From positions 1-64,000 of the forward strand of contig NZ_FOAO01000022.1 of assembly GCF_900109665.1 (NCBI RefSeq): a stretch of 64,000 nucleotides of DNA, read 5' to 3'. The notes under the pieces are model-generated. The model was not told the DNA's origin, searched no databases, and worked only from the letters and a program-made list of their open reading frames with translations. Below are positions 1-7,881 of the stretch, piece after piece (within the stretch, counting starts at the first letter, position 1; every line of letters starts with the position of its first letter). A program made the translations under genes and the position numbers. This DNA comes from Blastococcus sp. DSM 46786 (GTDB taxonomy: Bacteria > Actinomycetota > Actinomycetes > Mycobacteriales > Geodermatophilaceae).

Positions 1-1
1 G

Positions 2-331
2 ATCCGCTCTCCCCAGGCGGCCGACCGCTGGACCTGGCTGGTCCTCGCCTCCCACACCCAACTGCGCCTGGCCCGCCACCTCGCAGCGGATCTGCGCCGG
101 CCCTGGGAGAGACCCCTGCCTCCCGAGCGATTAACCCCCGCCCGGGTCCGACGAGGGTTTCGCCACCTCCGCGTGAAGATCCCCCAGCCGGCCAGCGCGC
201 CGAAACCCACCCGCCCGGGCCCGGGACGCCCTCCCGGTGCCAAAAACCGACAACGCGCCACCCGCCACGGCATCGGCAAGATCACCACACGGAACCATCC
301 CGACACCCACAACCAACAGGTCAGGGGTTAA
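2..331 (+). CDS. Transposase, C-terminal part (cut by window edge)
   Basis: An open frame runs from the window edge to TAA at 329-331 and encodes about 109 residues. It is rich in Arg and Pro, with a W-T-W-L-V-L-A segment near the start, an RPWERPLPPERLTP stretch, and a tail reading GPGRPPGAKNRQRATRHG. That tail resembles the C-terminus of the large uncharacterised actinobacterial transposase family NF041680, whose members usually end in a GRPxGxKN...RH.VGK motif. The family assignment is from memory of the tail motif and only the last part is visible. The catalytic domain must lie upstream of this window. Codon use is less GC3-biased than in the neighbours (many CCC/ACC but also AAA, TTA, CAA), consistent with a mobile gene. 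Confidence 0.6.
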   Translation: MRSPQAADRWTWLVLASHTQLRLARHLAADLRRPWERPLPPERLTPARVRRGFRHLRVKIPQPASAPKPTRPGPGRPPGAKNRQRATRHGIGKITTRNHPDTHNQQVRG

Positions 332-392
332 ACGGCAAGCTGAGCCCTTGCTTCGTGCCTGCGCGGGACCCTCCGGGCCCCACTCGGCCTGA

Positions 393-408
393 GTCGCCCA
401 GGGGCGAC
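393..408. terminator. Short hairpin after the transposase
   Basis: A 7-bp perfect stem (GTCGCCC / GGGCGAC) with a 2-nt loop lies 62 bases after the transposase stop. It may end transposase transcription or belong to the element's right end. There is no T-tract. Confidence 0.35.
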
Positions 409-420
409 GTCCCCGCCTGG

Positions 421-464
421 GCTACCTCGAAACGTGGTTGTAGCTACCTCGGGACATCGTTGTA
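421..464. repeat. 22-bp tandem repeat at the 3' end of the hypothetical gene
   Basis: Two adjacent 22-base units (421-442 and 443-464) match at 18 of 22 positions. The inner unit encodes the last residues of the minus-strand gene (YNDVPR, stop); the outer copy would encode YNHVSR, stop. The repeat lies between the transposase and that gene, so it may be the terminus of the mobile element or a small duplication. I cannot tell which. Confidence 0.6.
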
Positions 465-1175
465 GGCGGCGGTGATCGCCTCGCGCACCGCGTCCGACAG
501 CGGCCGGAGGGCGGAGTCGCGGGCGGCGATCTGCGCCTGGTTGACCGCCGCACCCGGTGCGTCGGTGGCCGCGAGGTCGAGCACGGCCGCCAGCCGCTGC
601 GCCCGCCCCAGCACCGAGAGCGCCAGCGGGTCGTGGTCGAACGGGAGACCCGGTGCGGGCTTCGGGCGCGCCAGGTCGGCCAGCAGCGCCGGCACCTCGG
701 GGTGCCAGCGGGCCAGGTCCAGGCCGGCCAGCGTGCGGGCGGCGTCGGTGACCGCGAGGTCGAGCGCACCGGAGGCCGCCCGCAGGGTGCCCTCGACCGG
801 TGGCGGGGCTGCCGCCGCGCCGAGGGGGAACGCCGTCCAGGTGACCACCTCCGGGCCGGGGCGCGGCACCAGCACCAGCCGGTCGCCGACGGCCGCCTGT
901 CCCGCCTCCAGCGCCGCGGCGGCCAGTCCCGGCACCGCCGGCAGCCCGCGCACGTCTCCGGGCACCGGGAGCACGAGCCGCAGCCGCTGCTCGCCCAGGA
1001 CGCGCAGCGTGGTCAGCGCCTCGCCGAGCGGCGTCGCCCCGACGGCTCCCGGCATGCCGGTGACGAGGTGGGCGTGCTCGGCGGTCAGCGCCTCCAGCGT
1101 CTCGTCGTACGAGCTGCGCCCGGTGAGCCAGGCGGTCGCCCAGACCGCGAGCCGGCCGGCGGGGAAGTCGTGCAC
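444..1175 (-). CDS. Conserved hypothetical protein (243 aa)
   Basis: Encodes 243 residues starting MHDFPAGRLAVWATAWL. I see no signal peptide, membrane segment or catalytic motif I can name. The protein is Ala/Leu/Pro-rich, with a central region (about residues 55-135) likely to be beta-rich. It is divergent from the NfeD gene, with 73 bases between the two starts. Codon use is typical of the region, which supports a real gene. The last codons overlap the 22-bp tandem repeat that borders the transposase fragment, so the stop may have been supplied by an inserted element. Function unknown. Confidence 0.6.
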   Translation of the reverse strand: MHDFPAGRLAVWATAWLTGRSSYDETLEALTAEHAHLVTGMPGAVGATPLGEALTTLRVLGEQRLRLVLPVPGDVRGLPAVPGLAAAALEAGQAAVGDRLVLVPRPGPEVVTWTAFPLGAAAAPPPVEGTLRAASGALDLAVTDAARTLAGLDLARWHPEVPALLADLARPKPAPGLPFDHDPLALSVLGRAQRLAAVLDLAATDAPGAAVNQAQIAARDSALRPLSDAVREAITAAYNDVPR

Positions 1176-1248
1176 CGGTCGAGGCTACGACGGCGCGGCC
1201 GCTCCGCAGGCGGGCGTCCCGGGCCCGCGGCTCTGCCAGACTCGTGGC

Positions 1249-1683
1249 ATGGCGTGGTTGCTGTGGTTGATCGGTGCGGGGGCGCTGGCCGTCGGGGAGA
1301 TGCTCACGCTCGACCTGGTGCTCCTCATGCTGGCCGGCGGGGCCCTCGGCGGGATGGCGGTCGCCCTCCTCGGCGGGGCGCTGTGGCTGCAGCTGGCCAT
1401 CTTCATCATCGTCTCGGGGGTGCTGCTGGTGGCGGTGCGGCCGATCGCGAAGAAGCAGCTGACCGACCGCACACCGCTGCAGCTCGACGGCGTCGACACG
1501 CTCATCGGCCGGACGGCGCAGGTCACCGCGCAGATCGACCGCACAGGCGGGCGGATCCGGCTGGGCGCCGACGAGTGGAGCGCCCGCAGCCAGCACGGCG
1601 CGGAGTCCTTCGCCGTCGGCGAGACCGTGCGCATCCTGCAGGTCGACGGTGCGACGGCGGTCGTGGGCGACGCCCTGGAGTGA
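1249..1683 (+). CDS. NfeD family membrane protein
   Basis: A 144-residue protein. The first ~65 residues hold two to three hydrophobic helices with Gly-rich turns (GAGALAVGEM, LMLAGGALGGMAVALLGG). The last ~70 residues form a short soluble domain (GRTAQVTAQIDRTGGRIRLGADEWSA) typical of the NfeD OB-fold. In other bacteria NfeD proteins pair with SPFH/stomatin proteins and are thought to organise membrane microdomains or quality control. The pairing holds here: an SPFH gene follows after 78 bases. This is the short NfeD form without the N-terminal serine protease domain. The ATG at 1249 is chosen because the hydrophobic segment begins directly after it. Confidence 0.85.
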   Translation: MAWLLWLIGAGALAVGEMLTLDLVLLMLAGGALGGMAVALLGGALWLQLAIFIIVSGVLLVAVRPIAKKQLTDRTPLQLDGVDTLIGRTAQVTAQIDRTGGRIRLGADEWSARSQHGAESFAVGETVRILQVDGATAVVGDALE

Positions 1684-1761
1684 AGTCTGTCCCCAGGGTG
1701 CTGACCCGGGAGGACCCGGCAGGGCAGGATCGACGGTGACCCCCGACGAAGGGAGCCAGCC

Positions 1762-3000
1762 GTGGATGCGGCGCTCATCGCACTGATCGTCGTCGCCGTG
1801 CTCGTGATCATCGTGATCGCGAAGAGCGTGACGATCGTCCCCCAGGCCCAGGCCAAGGTCGTCGAGCGACTGGGCCGGTACAGCCGCACCTTGTCGCCCG
1901 GCCTCTCGGTCCTCGTGCCGTTCGTCGACCGCGTGCGCGCGACGATCGACCTGCGCGAGCAGGTCATCTCGTTCCCGCCCCAGCCGGTCATCACCGCCGA
2001 CAACCTCCAGGTCGGCATCGACACCGTCGTCTACTTCCAGGTCACCGACCCCCGGCTGGCCGTGTACGGCATCGCGAACTACATCACCGGCATGGAGCAG
2101 CTCACCACGACGACGCTGCGGAACGTGGTCGGTGGCCTGAACCTCGAGGGCGCGCTCACGGGGCGCGACGGCATCAACAGCCAGCTGCGCTCGGTGCTCG
2201 ACGGCACGACCGGCCCCTGGGGTCTGCGCGTGGCGCGCGTGGAGATCAAGGCGATCGACCCGCCGCCCTCCATCCAGGACTCGATGGAGAAGCAGATGCG
2301 TGCCGACCGCGACAAGCGCGCCATCATCCTGACCGCCGAGGGCGCCCGGCAGTCGGCGATCACCACCGCCGAGGGCGAGAAGGCCGCGGCCATCCTCTCG
2401 GCCGAGGGCAAGAAGCAGGCGGCGATCCTGGAGGCGGAGGCCGAGCGGCAGAGCCGCATCCTGCGCGCCGAGGGCGAGCGCGCCGCGCTGTACCTGCAGG
2501 CGCAGGGCCAGGCGAAGTCGATCGAGACCGTCTTCCAGGCCATCCACGACGGCAAGCCCGACCAGGGCCTGCTGGCCTACCAGTACCTGCAGACGCTGCC
2601 GCAGATCGCGCAGGGCGACGCCAACAAGATGTGGATCGTGCCCAGCGAGTTCAGCAAGGCGCTGGACGGGCTGGCGAACCTGGGCGGCGCCGCGGAGGGG
2701 AAGTCCTGGATGGACGTGCCCTCGTCCGGTGGCGGCGACGGCGGCAGCGGCCCGAAGGACGGCGGGCTCGACACCAGCACCTGGTTCGAGTCGCAGCTCC
2801 CGCGGGCGGCCGACCAGCCGGAGGCGAAGATCGAGCTCTCGAGCATCGCCGACACCGCGCCCGCGGTGCCGACCCCGCCGCCGCTGGCCCAGGTCACCCA
2901 GGACGTGCGGGACAGCGGCCCGGCCGCCGATCCGCGCAACCGGGTCGGCAGCGACGACCCGGACGCCCCGGACGGCCCGCCGCAGCTACCCGCGCAGTAG
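1762..3000 (+). CDS. SPFH/band 7 domain protein (stomatin/paraslipin-like)
   Basis: A 412-residue protein starting at GTG 1762, with GAAGGGAG about 8 bases upstream. Residues ~3-22 form one membrane anchor. Residues ~22-190 are the SPFH domain, with the usual VVERLGRYSRTLSPG and DLREQVISFPPQPV segments. Residues ~195-255 are an Ala/Glu/Arg-rich coiled coil of repeating AEGxxxA units (AEGEKAAAIL, AEGKKQAAIL, AEGERAALYL). The last ~95 residues are a Gly/Pro/Asp-rich linker with no recognised fold. SPFH proteins oligomerise on the inner membrane and scaffold protease or lipid domains. The NfeD gene just upstream is the usual partner. A strong hairpin follows the stop. Confidence 0.9.
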   Translation: MDAALIALIVVAVLVIIVIAKSVTIVPQAQAKVVERLGRYSRTLSPGLSVLVPFVDRVRATIDLREQVISFPPQPVITADNLQVGIDTVVYFQVTDPRLAVYGIANYITGMEQLTTTTLRNVVGGLNLEGALTGRDGINSQLRSVLDGTTGPWGLRVARVEIKAIDPPPSIQDSMEKQMRADRDKRAIILTAEGARQSAITTAEGEKAAAILSAEGKKQAAILEAEAERQSRILRAEGERAALYLQAQGQAKSIETVFQAIHDGKPDQGLLAYQYLQTLPQIAQGDANKMWIVPSEFSKALDGLANLGGAAEGKSWMDVPSSGGGDGGSGPKDGGLDTSTWFESQLPRAADQPEAKIELSSIADTAPAVPTPPPLAQVTQDVRDSGPAADPRNRVGSDDPDAPDGPPQLPAQ

Positions 3001-3008
3001 CGACCGCT

Positions 3009-3055
3009 GAACGCCGATGGCCCAGAACTCGTGGAGTTCTGGGCCATCGCCGTTC
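3009..3055. terminator. Hairpin terminator after the SPFH gene
   Basis: A perfect 15-bp stem (3016-3030 with 3034-3048) and 3-nt loop, extended by six more base pairs across one mismatch. It begins 9 bases after the SPFH stop and has no T-run, as is common for actinobacterial terminators. Confidence 0.75.
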
Positions 3056-3070
3056 ACGAGCCGGTTACGG

Positions 3071-3128
3071 GCAATGGAAGCTTTACGTGCGTCCTGGCCG
3101 GCCAGAACGCACGTAAAGCTTCCATTGC
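3071..3128. repeat. Long palindrome, copy A of the GGAAGCT..TGCGT family
   Basis: Arms 3071-3092 and 3107-3128 are perfect 22-bp complements. The 14-nt loop contains a self-complementary CTGGCCGGCCAG, so the whole element can fold on itself. It lies between the convergent SPFH and sigma-factor genes, ending 10 bases before the sigma stop codon. A second member with the same arm pattern, the same loop length and compensatory base changes is at 47685-47744. It probably acts as a two-way terminator, but the sequence conservation between copies suggests a dispersed repeat family. Confidence 0.85.
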
Positions 3129-3137
3129 CTGGGGCAG

Positions 3138-4190
3138 TCAGTCCTTGAGCAGGCCCTCGCGGAGCTTGGCCAGCGTCTGGCTGAGCAGCCGGGAGACGTG
3201 CATCTGCGAGATGCCGATGTCGGCGGCGATCTGCGACTGCGTCATGTTGCCGAAGAACCGCAGGATGAGGATGCGGCGCTCGCGGGCCGGGATGGTGGCC
3301 AGCAGCGGCTGCAGCGACTCGCGGTACTCCACGCCCTCCAGCGCGGCGTCCTCCTCGCCCAGCGTCGCCGCCAGGGTGGGGGAGTCGTCCTCGCCCGAGA
3401 GCCGCTCGTCCAGCGAGCTGCTCCGGTAGGCGTTGGCCACCGCCAGGCCCTCCAGCACCTCGGCCCGCGGGATGCCCAGGTGTTCGGCGAGCTCCGACGG
3501 CGTCGGCGCGCGGCCGTTCTTCTGCGCCAGCTCGCCCACCGCCGCGTTCAGCGACAGGTGCAGCTCCTGCAGCCGGCGCGGCACCCGCACCGACCAGCCC
3601 TGGTCCCGGAAGTGCCGCTTGATCTCGCCGGTGATCGTCGGGACGGCGAAGGACAGGAACTCCACGCCCCGGGTCGGGTCGAACCGGTCGATGGCGGCGA
3701 TGAGGCCGAGCGTGCCGACCTGCAGGAGGTCGTCGAAGGGCTCCCCCCGGTTGCTGAACCGGCGCGCGAAGTGGCGTACCAGCGGCAGGTGCTCCTCGAC
3801 CAGGATCTCCCGGAGCCGTTCCCGGCGGGGGTCGTCCTTCTCCAGCGTGGCGAGCTCCGCGAACAGCGGCGCGGTGCGCTCGGCCCGCCGCCGGTTCTCC
3901 GACAGCGGCGGCGTGTCCGGCTCACCGGCGTCAGCGGCCGGCTCACCGGCGTCGGGGGACGGCCCGCCGGAGGCGTCCGGGACGGGCTGCTGGGGAGCCT
4001 CCGGGACGGGCTGCTGGGGAGCCTCCGGGACGGGCTGCTGGGGAGCCTCCGGGACGGGCTGCTGGGGGGCCTCCGGGGCGGGCTGCTCGGGGGTGTCGAC
4101 CGGCTCGTCCGCCGGGGGGGTGACCGGTGTGCCGTCGGTGGCGTCCAGTGGTTCCTCCTCGACGGAGTCGGCGGCGGCCGACCTGCTCAC
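3138..4190 (-). CDS. SigB/SigF/SigG-family RNA polymerase sigma factor
   Basis: A 350-residue group-3 sigma factor. Region 2 is clear (VRHFARRF, DDLLQVGTLGLIAAIDRFD, FLSFAVPTITGEIKRHFRD), followed by region 3 (NGRAPTPSELAEHLG) and a region 4 helix-turn-helix (MTQSQIAADIGISQMHVSRLL). About 100 extra acidic/proline-rich residues precede region 1.2, including four PEAPQQPV repeats encoded by a 24-bp tandem repeat. The start is GTG at 4188-4190, overlapping the TGA of the anti-sigma gene by 4 bases, so the two are translationally coupled. Longer upstream in-frame reading is only a shadow of the anti-sigma gene. The neighbouring anti-sigma kinase and SpoIIE fusion indicate partner-switch control of a general stress regulon. 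Confidence 0.92.
   Translation of the reverse strand: MSRSAAADSVEEEPLDATDGTPVTPPADEPVDTPEQPAPEAPQQPVPEAPQQPVPEAPQQPVPEAPQQPVPDASGGPSPDAGEPAADAGEPDTPPLSENRRRAERTAPLFAELATLEKDDPRRERLREILVEEHLPLVRHFARRFSNRGEPFDDLLQVGTLGLIAAIDRFDPTRGVEFLSFAVPTITGEIKRHFRDQGWSVRVPRRLQELHLSLNAAVGELAQKNGRAPTPSELAEHLGIPRAEVLEGLAVANAYRSSSLDERLSGEDDSPTLAATLGEEDAALEGVEYRESLQPLLATIPARERRILILRFFGNMTQSQIAADIGISQMHVSRLLSQTLAKLREGLLKD
3977..4096. repeat. 24-bp tandem repeat inside the sigma-factor gene
   Basis: Units at 3977, 4001, 4025 and 4049 are identical or differ by one base; a fifth degenerate unit starts at 4073. Each encodes PEAPQQPV on the minus strand. The frame is kept, so copy number can change without breaking the protein. 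Confidence 0.9.
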
Positions 4191-4678
4191 CGGGCCACCG
4201 AGAGGTTGTCGTCGCTGCCCACCCCGGCCGGGTGCTGCCCCGGCAGGTACTTGGCGAGGGAGATGACGGCGACCGGCACGTCGCGGCCGTCGCCGCCCGG
4301 CATCTCGCGCTCGGTGGACCGGCGGCCCTCCACGGAGTCGACCAGGGCGGCGAGCACCGCCCAGCCGAAGCCGTCGGTGGGGACCTCGGTGCCGTCCGCC
4401 GTCGGCACCCACGCGCTGATGTGCAGGCCGGCCCGCGTGGTCTCGAAGACGACGGTCAGCGGCGCATCGCCCTCGACGATCGTCGACAGGGTGGCGCAGG
4501 CCTCGTCGACCGCCAGGCGGAGGTCCTCCACCGCGTCGAGGTCGTAGTCCATCCGCATCGCCAGGTCACCGGCCATCGCCCGCACCGCGGGCAGCTGGGT
4601 CGGTGTGGTGGGCACCCGCAGCTCCAGTCGCTCCGCGCGCCGTCCGTCCTGCGCGAGGGGGCCCCTCGAGTCGACCAT
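4187..4678 (-). CDS. Anti-sigma factor, RsbW/SpoIIAB-like kinase
   Basis: A 163-residue GHKL-fold protein. The segment DAVEDLRLAVDEACATL (about residues 47-63) corresponds to the ATP-binding N-box helix, and TDGFGWAVLAALVDSVE to the glycine-rich lid. The usual N-box asparagine after DEAC is not obvious, as in some actinobacterial anti-sigma proteins, so kinase competence is uncertain. It is the first gene of a two-gene operon with the sigma factor (ATG at 4678, GGAG about 10 bases upstream). The expected role is to bind and silence the sigma factor until an unphosphorylated STAS antagonist takes it away. STAS partners in this window are at 7882-8274, in the MEDS protein, and inside the adjacent SpoIIE fusion. 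Confidence 0.88.
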   Translation of the reverse strand: MVDSRGPLAQDGRRAERLELRVPTTPTQLPAVRAMAGDLAMRMDYDLDAVEDLRLAVDEACATLSTIVEGDAPLTVVFETTRAGLHISAWVPTADGTEVPTDGFGWAVLAALVDSVEGRRSTEREMPGGDGRDVPVAVISLAKYLPGQHPAGVGSDDNLSVAR

Positions 4679-4802
4679 CCGTCGTCCGCTCCTTCGTTCC
4701 CGGCGCGCTCGACCCTCGAGTCGCGGCGGTCCTACGTGCCGGGTGGTCCGGCCTCCGGTGGGGGCGCGGACCGGCGTCCCGGTCGGTGCACAAGGCTGCT
4801 GC

Positions 4803-4829
4803 CTACCCGGACGGCGACGACCGCGAAAC
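4803..4829 (-). promoter_or_regulatory. SigB/F-type promoter for the anti-sigma/sigma operon
   Basis: Read on the minus strand: GTTT (4829-4826), a 17-base spacer, then GGGTAG (4808-4803). This fits the actinobacterial SigF/SigB consensus GTTT-N14..17-GGGTA(T/C). It lies about 125 bases upstream of the anti-sigma ATG and points at it. It suggests that the sigma factor drives its own operon. Confidence 0.65.
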
Positions 4830-4904
4830 GTGGCCCGGACCACGGGTTCCGCGCCCCGGGCACGCGGTTGCCGCCTCCAGGACCCTGCTGTTTGCTGGCC
4901 GGAG

Positions 4905-6725
4905 ATGAGCACCGGTTCCGGCAGTCTGCCACCTCCCGCCGACGGCGCCCTGGACGAGGGCTCCGCCGTGCTGCTCGCTGCCATGGAGACCTCGCCCGAC
5001 GCGCTGTTCTGCCTCGCCGCCGACGCGGACCGGCCGCTGTGGGCCAATGCCCGCGCCCGCGGGCTGGAGGTGCGCCGCGGCGGTCTGCCCGAGCTCTCCG
5101 GCCGCCCGCTGGCCGACCTCGTCGACGCCGCCCTGCGCACCGGCCAGACCGAGACCCTCAGCGGCCCCCTCGGGACCGAGGGGCCGATGGCGACGGCCAC
5201 GGTGCGGCCCATGGCGGTCGGCGGGCGGCCGGGCGCGCTGCTCGTCATCGAGGCGCTCGCCGCCGACGACGTCCACCGGGCGCAGCAGGCGCTGCTGCCG
5301 CCGTCGCTGCCGATGCTCCCCGACGTCGCGCTCTCCGGCAGCTACCACCGCGCGACCGAGCTCTCCGCGGCCGGTGGCGACTGGTACGACGCCGTGCCGC
5401 TGGGCAAGGGCAGGGTCGCACTGGTGGTGGGCGATGCCGTGGGGCACGGGGTGGCCGCGGCCGGTGCGATGAGCCGGCTGCGCGGCGCGCTGCGCTCCAC
5501 CCTGCTCGGCGACCCGGAGCCGGCGGCGGTCCTCGGCGCGCTGGACGCGTTCGCGGCCCAGATGGACGACGTCGAGGGCACGTCGGTGTTCTACGGCGTG
5601 CTCGACGCCGCCACCGGCCGCCTGATCTACAGCGCGGCCGGGCACCCGGCCCCGCTCGTGGTGCACGCACACGGGAGCAGCACCTTCCTGGCCGTGACCC
5701 CCCGGCCCCCGCTCGGCAGCCTGCCCGGGGCGCCCGCCCCCGTGCACGAGGCGCAGCTGGCCCAGGGCGCCACGCTCGTGCTCTTCTCCAACGGGGCGGT
5801 CCTCGGCCTCGACGAGCCGCCCGCCGAGGCGCTGGAGCGGCTCGGCGCGGCCGCGCGCGCGGTGCTGGACGAGCCCGGCTCCCTCGACGTCGAGGCGGCG
5901 GCCGGGCTCGCCGGGGCGATCGCCGAGGGGGCGCGCCGCCCGCACGGCTGGCTGGACGACGTCGCCGTCCTGGTCGCCCACCGGCGGGCGACCACCCACG
6001 AGGCCCTCCGGCTGGACCTGGTGGCGGTACCGGCGGCGCTGCCCGGGGTGCGCCGCCGGCTCAACGCCTGGCTGACCGAGCTCGGCATGGGGGAGCAGGA
6101 CCGGGTGGGCGTGATGGTCGCGGTGGGCGAGGCCTGCGCCAACGCCGCCGAGCACGCCTACCGGGGGGTGGAGCCCGGACCCATGTCGGTGACCGCCCAG
6201 GTCGACGTCGACGGCGTCCTCACCGTGACGGTGCACGACGAGGGCACCTGGCGCCCGCCGGACCGCGATCCCGGCGACCGGGGGCGCGGGCTGCTCATCA
6301 TGCGGCAGCTGGTCGACGGCGTGACCCTCGCCGAGGACCACGGGACGACGGTGACGCTGAGCTTCCGGCTGCGGCGGACCCCGGACGAGGAGGCCGACCC
6401 GCACCGCGTCGTGGAGGGCGCCGACGTGGTGGTCGACCGCGAGGGCCCGCGCCCGGTCGTGCGGGCCGGTGGCGTGATCGACGCCACCGCCGCGGAGCAG
6501 CTGCGCATCCGGATGCTGGAGGCCAGCCACGGCGGTGCCACCCCGATGGAGCTCGACCTCTGCGAGGTCGGCCTGTTCAGCAGCGCGGCGGTCCGCGTCG
6601 TGCTGGCCATGGCGCGCATCGCCCGCGACGAGTCGTGGCGCCTGGTGGTGCTCGCCCCCGAGGGCGGCGTGACCCGGCACGTGCTCGAGATCAGCGGCAT
6701 CGACGGGCTGGTCGACCTCTGCTGA
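4905..6725 (+). CDS. SpoIIE-type PP2C phosphatase fused to a GHKL kinase and a STAS domain
   Basis: A 606-residue multidomain regulator. Residues ~25-90 look PAS-like (ETSPDALFCLAADADRPLWANARA). Residues ~135-360 are the SpoIIE phosphatase, with metal-binding motifs GGDWYDA (from residue 157), VGDAVGHG (~175) and YSAAGHPAPL. Residues ~375-490 are an RsbW-like ATPase with a good N-box (VGEACANAAEHAY, ~404) and GRGLLIMRQLVDG lid. Residues ~505-606 are a STAS domain (LFSSAAVRVV). It therefore carries phosphatase, kinase and antagonist on one chain. It is divergent from the sigma/anti-sigma operon. ATG 4905 has GGAG directly before it, an unusually short spacing, so another start is possible. Confidence 0.88.
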   Translation: MSTGSGSLPPPADGALDEGSAVLLAAMETSPDALFCLAADADRPLWANARARGLEVRRGGLPELSGRPLADLVDAALRTGQTETLSGPLGTEGPMATATVRPMAVGGRPGALLVIEALAADDVHRAQQALLPPSLPMLPDVALSGSYHRATELSAAGGDWYDAVPLGKGRVALVVGDAVGHGVAAAGAMSRLRGALRSTLLGDPEPAAVLGALDAFAAQMDDVEGTSVFYGVLDAATGRLIYSAAGHPAPLVVHAHGSSTFLAVTPRPPLGSLPGAPAPVHEAQLAQGATLVLFSNGAVLGLDEPPAEALERLGAAARAVLDEPGSLDVEAAAGLAGAIAEGARRPHGWLDDVAVLVAHRRATTHEALRLDLVAVPAALPGVRRRLNAWLTELGMGEQDRVGVMVAVGEACANAAEHAYRGVEPGPMSVTAQVDVDGVLTVTVHDEGTWRPPDRDPGDRGRGLLIMRQLVDGVTLAEDHGTTVTLSFRLRRTPDEEADPHRVVEGADVVVDREGPRPVVRAGGVIDATAAEQLRIRMLEASHGGATPMELDLCEVGLFSSAAVRVVLAMARIARDESWRLVVLAPEGGVTRHVLEISGIDGLVDLC

Positions 6726-6783
6726 GGTGTGACACTGCGTACCGCGGGGTTTGCGGAACGCCCGCGGTGCCCATGGACCGCCC

Positions 6784-7788
6784 GTGAGACTGCGGCGCAG
6801 CGACGTGCACGGCCCCGGCTACCGACGCCGCAGGGCCGGACGGGGCTTCGCCTACCACGACACCGACGGCAGCCTCATCAGGGACGACCGGCTGGACCGG
6901 CTCCGGGCGCTGGCGATCCCGCCCGCCTGGAAGGACGTCTGGATCTGCCCGTGGCCCAACGGGCACATCCAGGCGACCGGCGTGGACGCCGCCGGGCGCC
7001 GGCAGTACCGCTACCACGACGAGTGGCGTGCCCGGCGCGACGCGGAGAAGCACGAGCGGGTGCTGGAGATCGCCCGCCGGCTGCCGGACGTCCGCGACGC
7101 GGTGACCGCCGCCCTGCGTACCCGCGGGCCGAACCGGGAGCGGGTGCTGGCCTGCGCGCTGCGGCTGCTCGACCTGGGCACCTTCCGCATCGGCAGCGAG
7201 GAGTACGCGGAGGAGAACGGCACCTACGGGCTGGCCACCCTGCGCCGGGAGCACGTGACCGTGCGCGGGGAGAAGACGTTCTTCCGGTACACCGCCAAGG
7301 GCGGCATCGAACGCGAGGTGGAGATCGTCGACCGGCCCACGGCGACCGTCGTCCGCCAGCTGCTCGAGCGGCCGGACGACACCGGCGACGACCTGCTCGC
7401 CTACTCGACCGACGACGGCTGGAAGGACGTCACCAGCGACGAGATCAACGCCTTCCTCAAGGAACTGAGCGGCGCCGACATCACGGCCAAGGACTTCCGC
7501 ACCTGGAACGCCACGGTGATGATGGCAGCCGCCCTGGCCGAGGCACCCCCGCCGGCGTCGAAGACCGCCCGGAAGAAGGTCGTCACCGCCGCCTACAAGC
7601 GGGTCAGCGAGCAGCTCGGGAACACGCCGGCGGTCTGCAAGGCCAGCTACGTCGACCCCCGCGTCGTCGACCGGTTCCAGCACGGGGAGACCGTCGCGGA
7701 GGCTCTGGTCGAGGCCGACGAGGCGGACGCCGACCGGGACACCCAGAAGGTGCTCGAGCAGGCCGTCTGCCGGCTGCTCTCGGACTGA
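6784..7788 (+). CDS. DNA topoisomerase IB (poxvirus-like)
   Basis: A 334-residue type IB topoisomerase, the short bacterial form. It has the N-terminal PPAWKDVWICPWPNGHIQATG segment, the RIGSEEYAEENGTYGLATLR catalytic-arginine region, a KGG loop, DFRTWNATV, and the C-terminal active-site tyrosine in ASYVDPRVV (about Y289). It would relax supercoils of either sign by nicking one strand through a 3'-phosphotyrosine link. GTG 6784 (VRLRRSD) is preferred over the upstream TTG 6751 because relatives start with this motif, although neither has a good ribosome site. It stands just ahead of a bidirectional hairpin and close to the NHEJ genes. Confidence 0.88.
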   Translation: MRLRRSDVHGPGYRRRRAGRGFAYHDTDGSLIRDDRLDRLRALAIPPAWKDVWICPWPNGHIQATGVDAAGRRQYRYHDEWRARRDAEKHERVLEIARRLPDVRDAVTAALRTRGPNRERVLACALRLLDLGTFRIGSEEYAEENGTYGLATLRREHVTVRGEKTFFRYTAKGGIEREVEIVDRPTATVVRQLLERPDDTGDDLLAYSTDDGWKDVTSDEINAFLKELSGADITAKDFRTWNATVMMAAALAEAPPPASKTARKKVVTAAYKRVSEQLGNTPAVCKASYVDPRVVDRFQHGETVAEALVEADEADADRDTQKVLEQAVCRLLSD

Positions 7789-7791
7789 GGA

Positions 7792-7834
7792 CGACGAAGG
7801 CCCCGTTCCGCAGTGCGGAGCGGGGCCTTCGTCG
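7792..7834. terminator. Bidirectional hairpin between topoisomerase and STAS genes
   Basis: A perfect 14-bp stem (7792-7805 with 7821-7834). The 15-base loop can itself pair (TCCGC/GCGGA). It sits between two convergent genes and can serve both. Confidence 0.8.
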
Positions 7835-7881
7835 AGGACCTGGTCCCGAAGCTCACCTCGAGGGTGAGAGGGACGTGGCCG

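Noticed and set aside
3977-4096. Possible CRISPR-like direct repeats
   Set aside because: The units are adjacent without spacers and encode PEAPQQPV in the sigma-factor frame.
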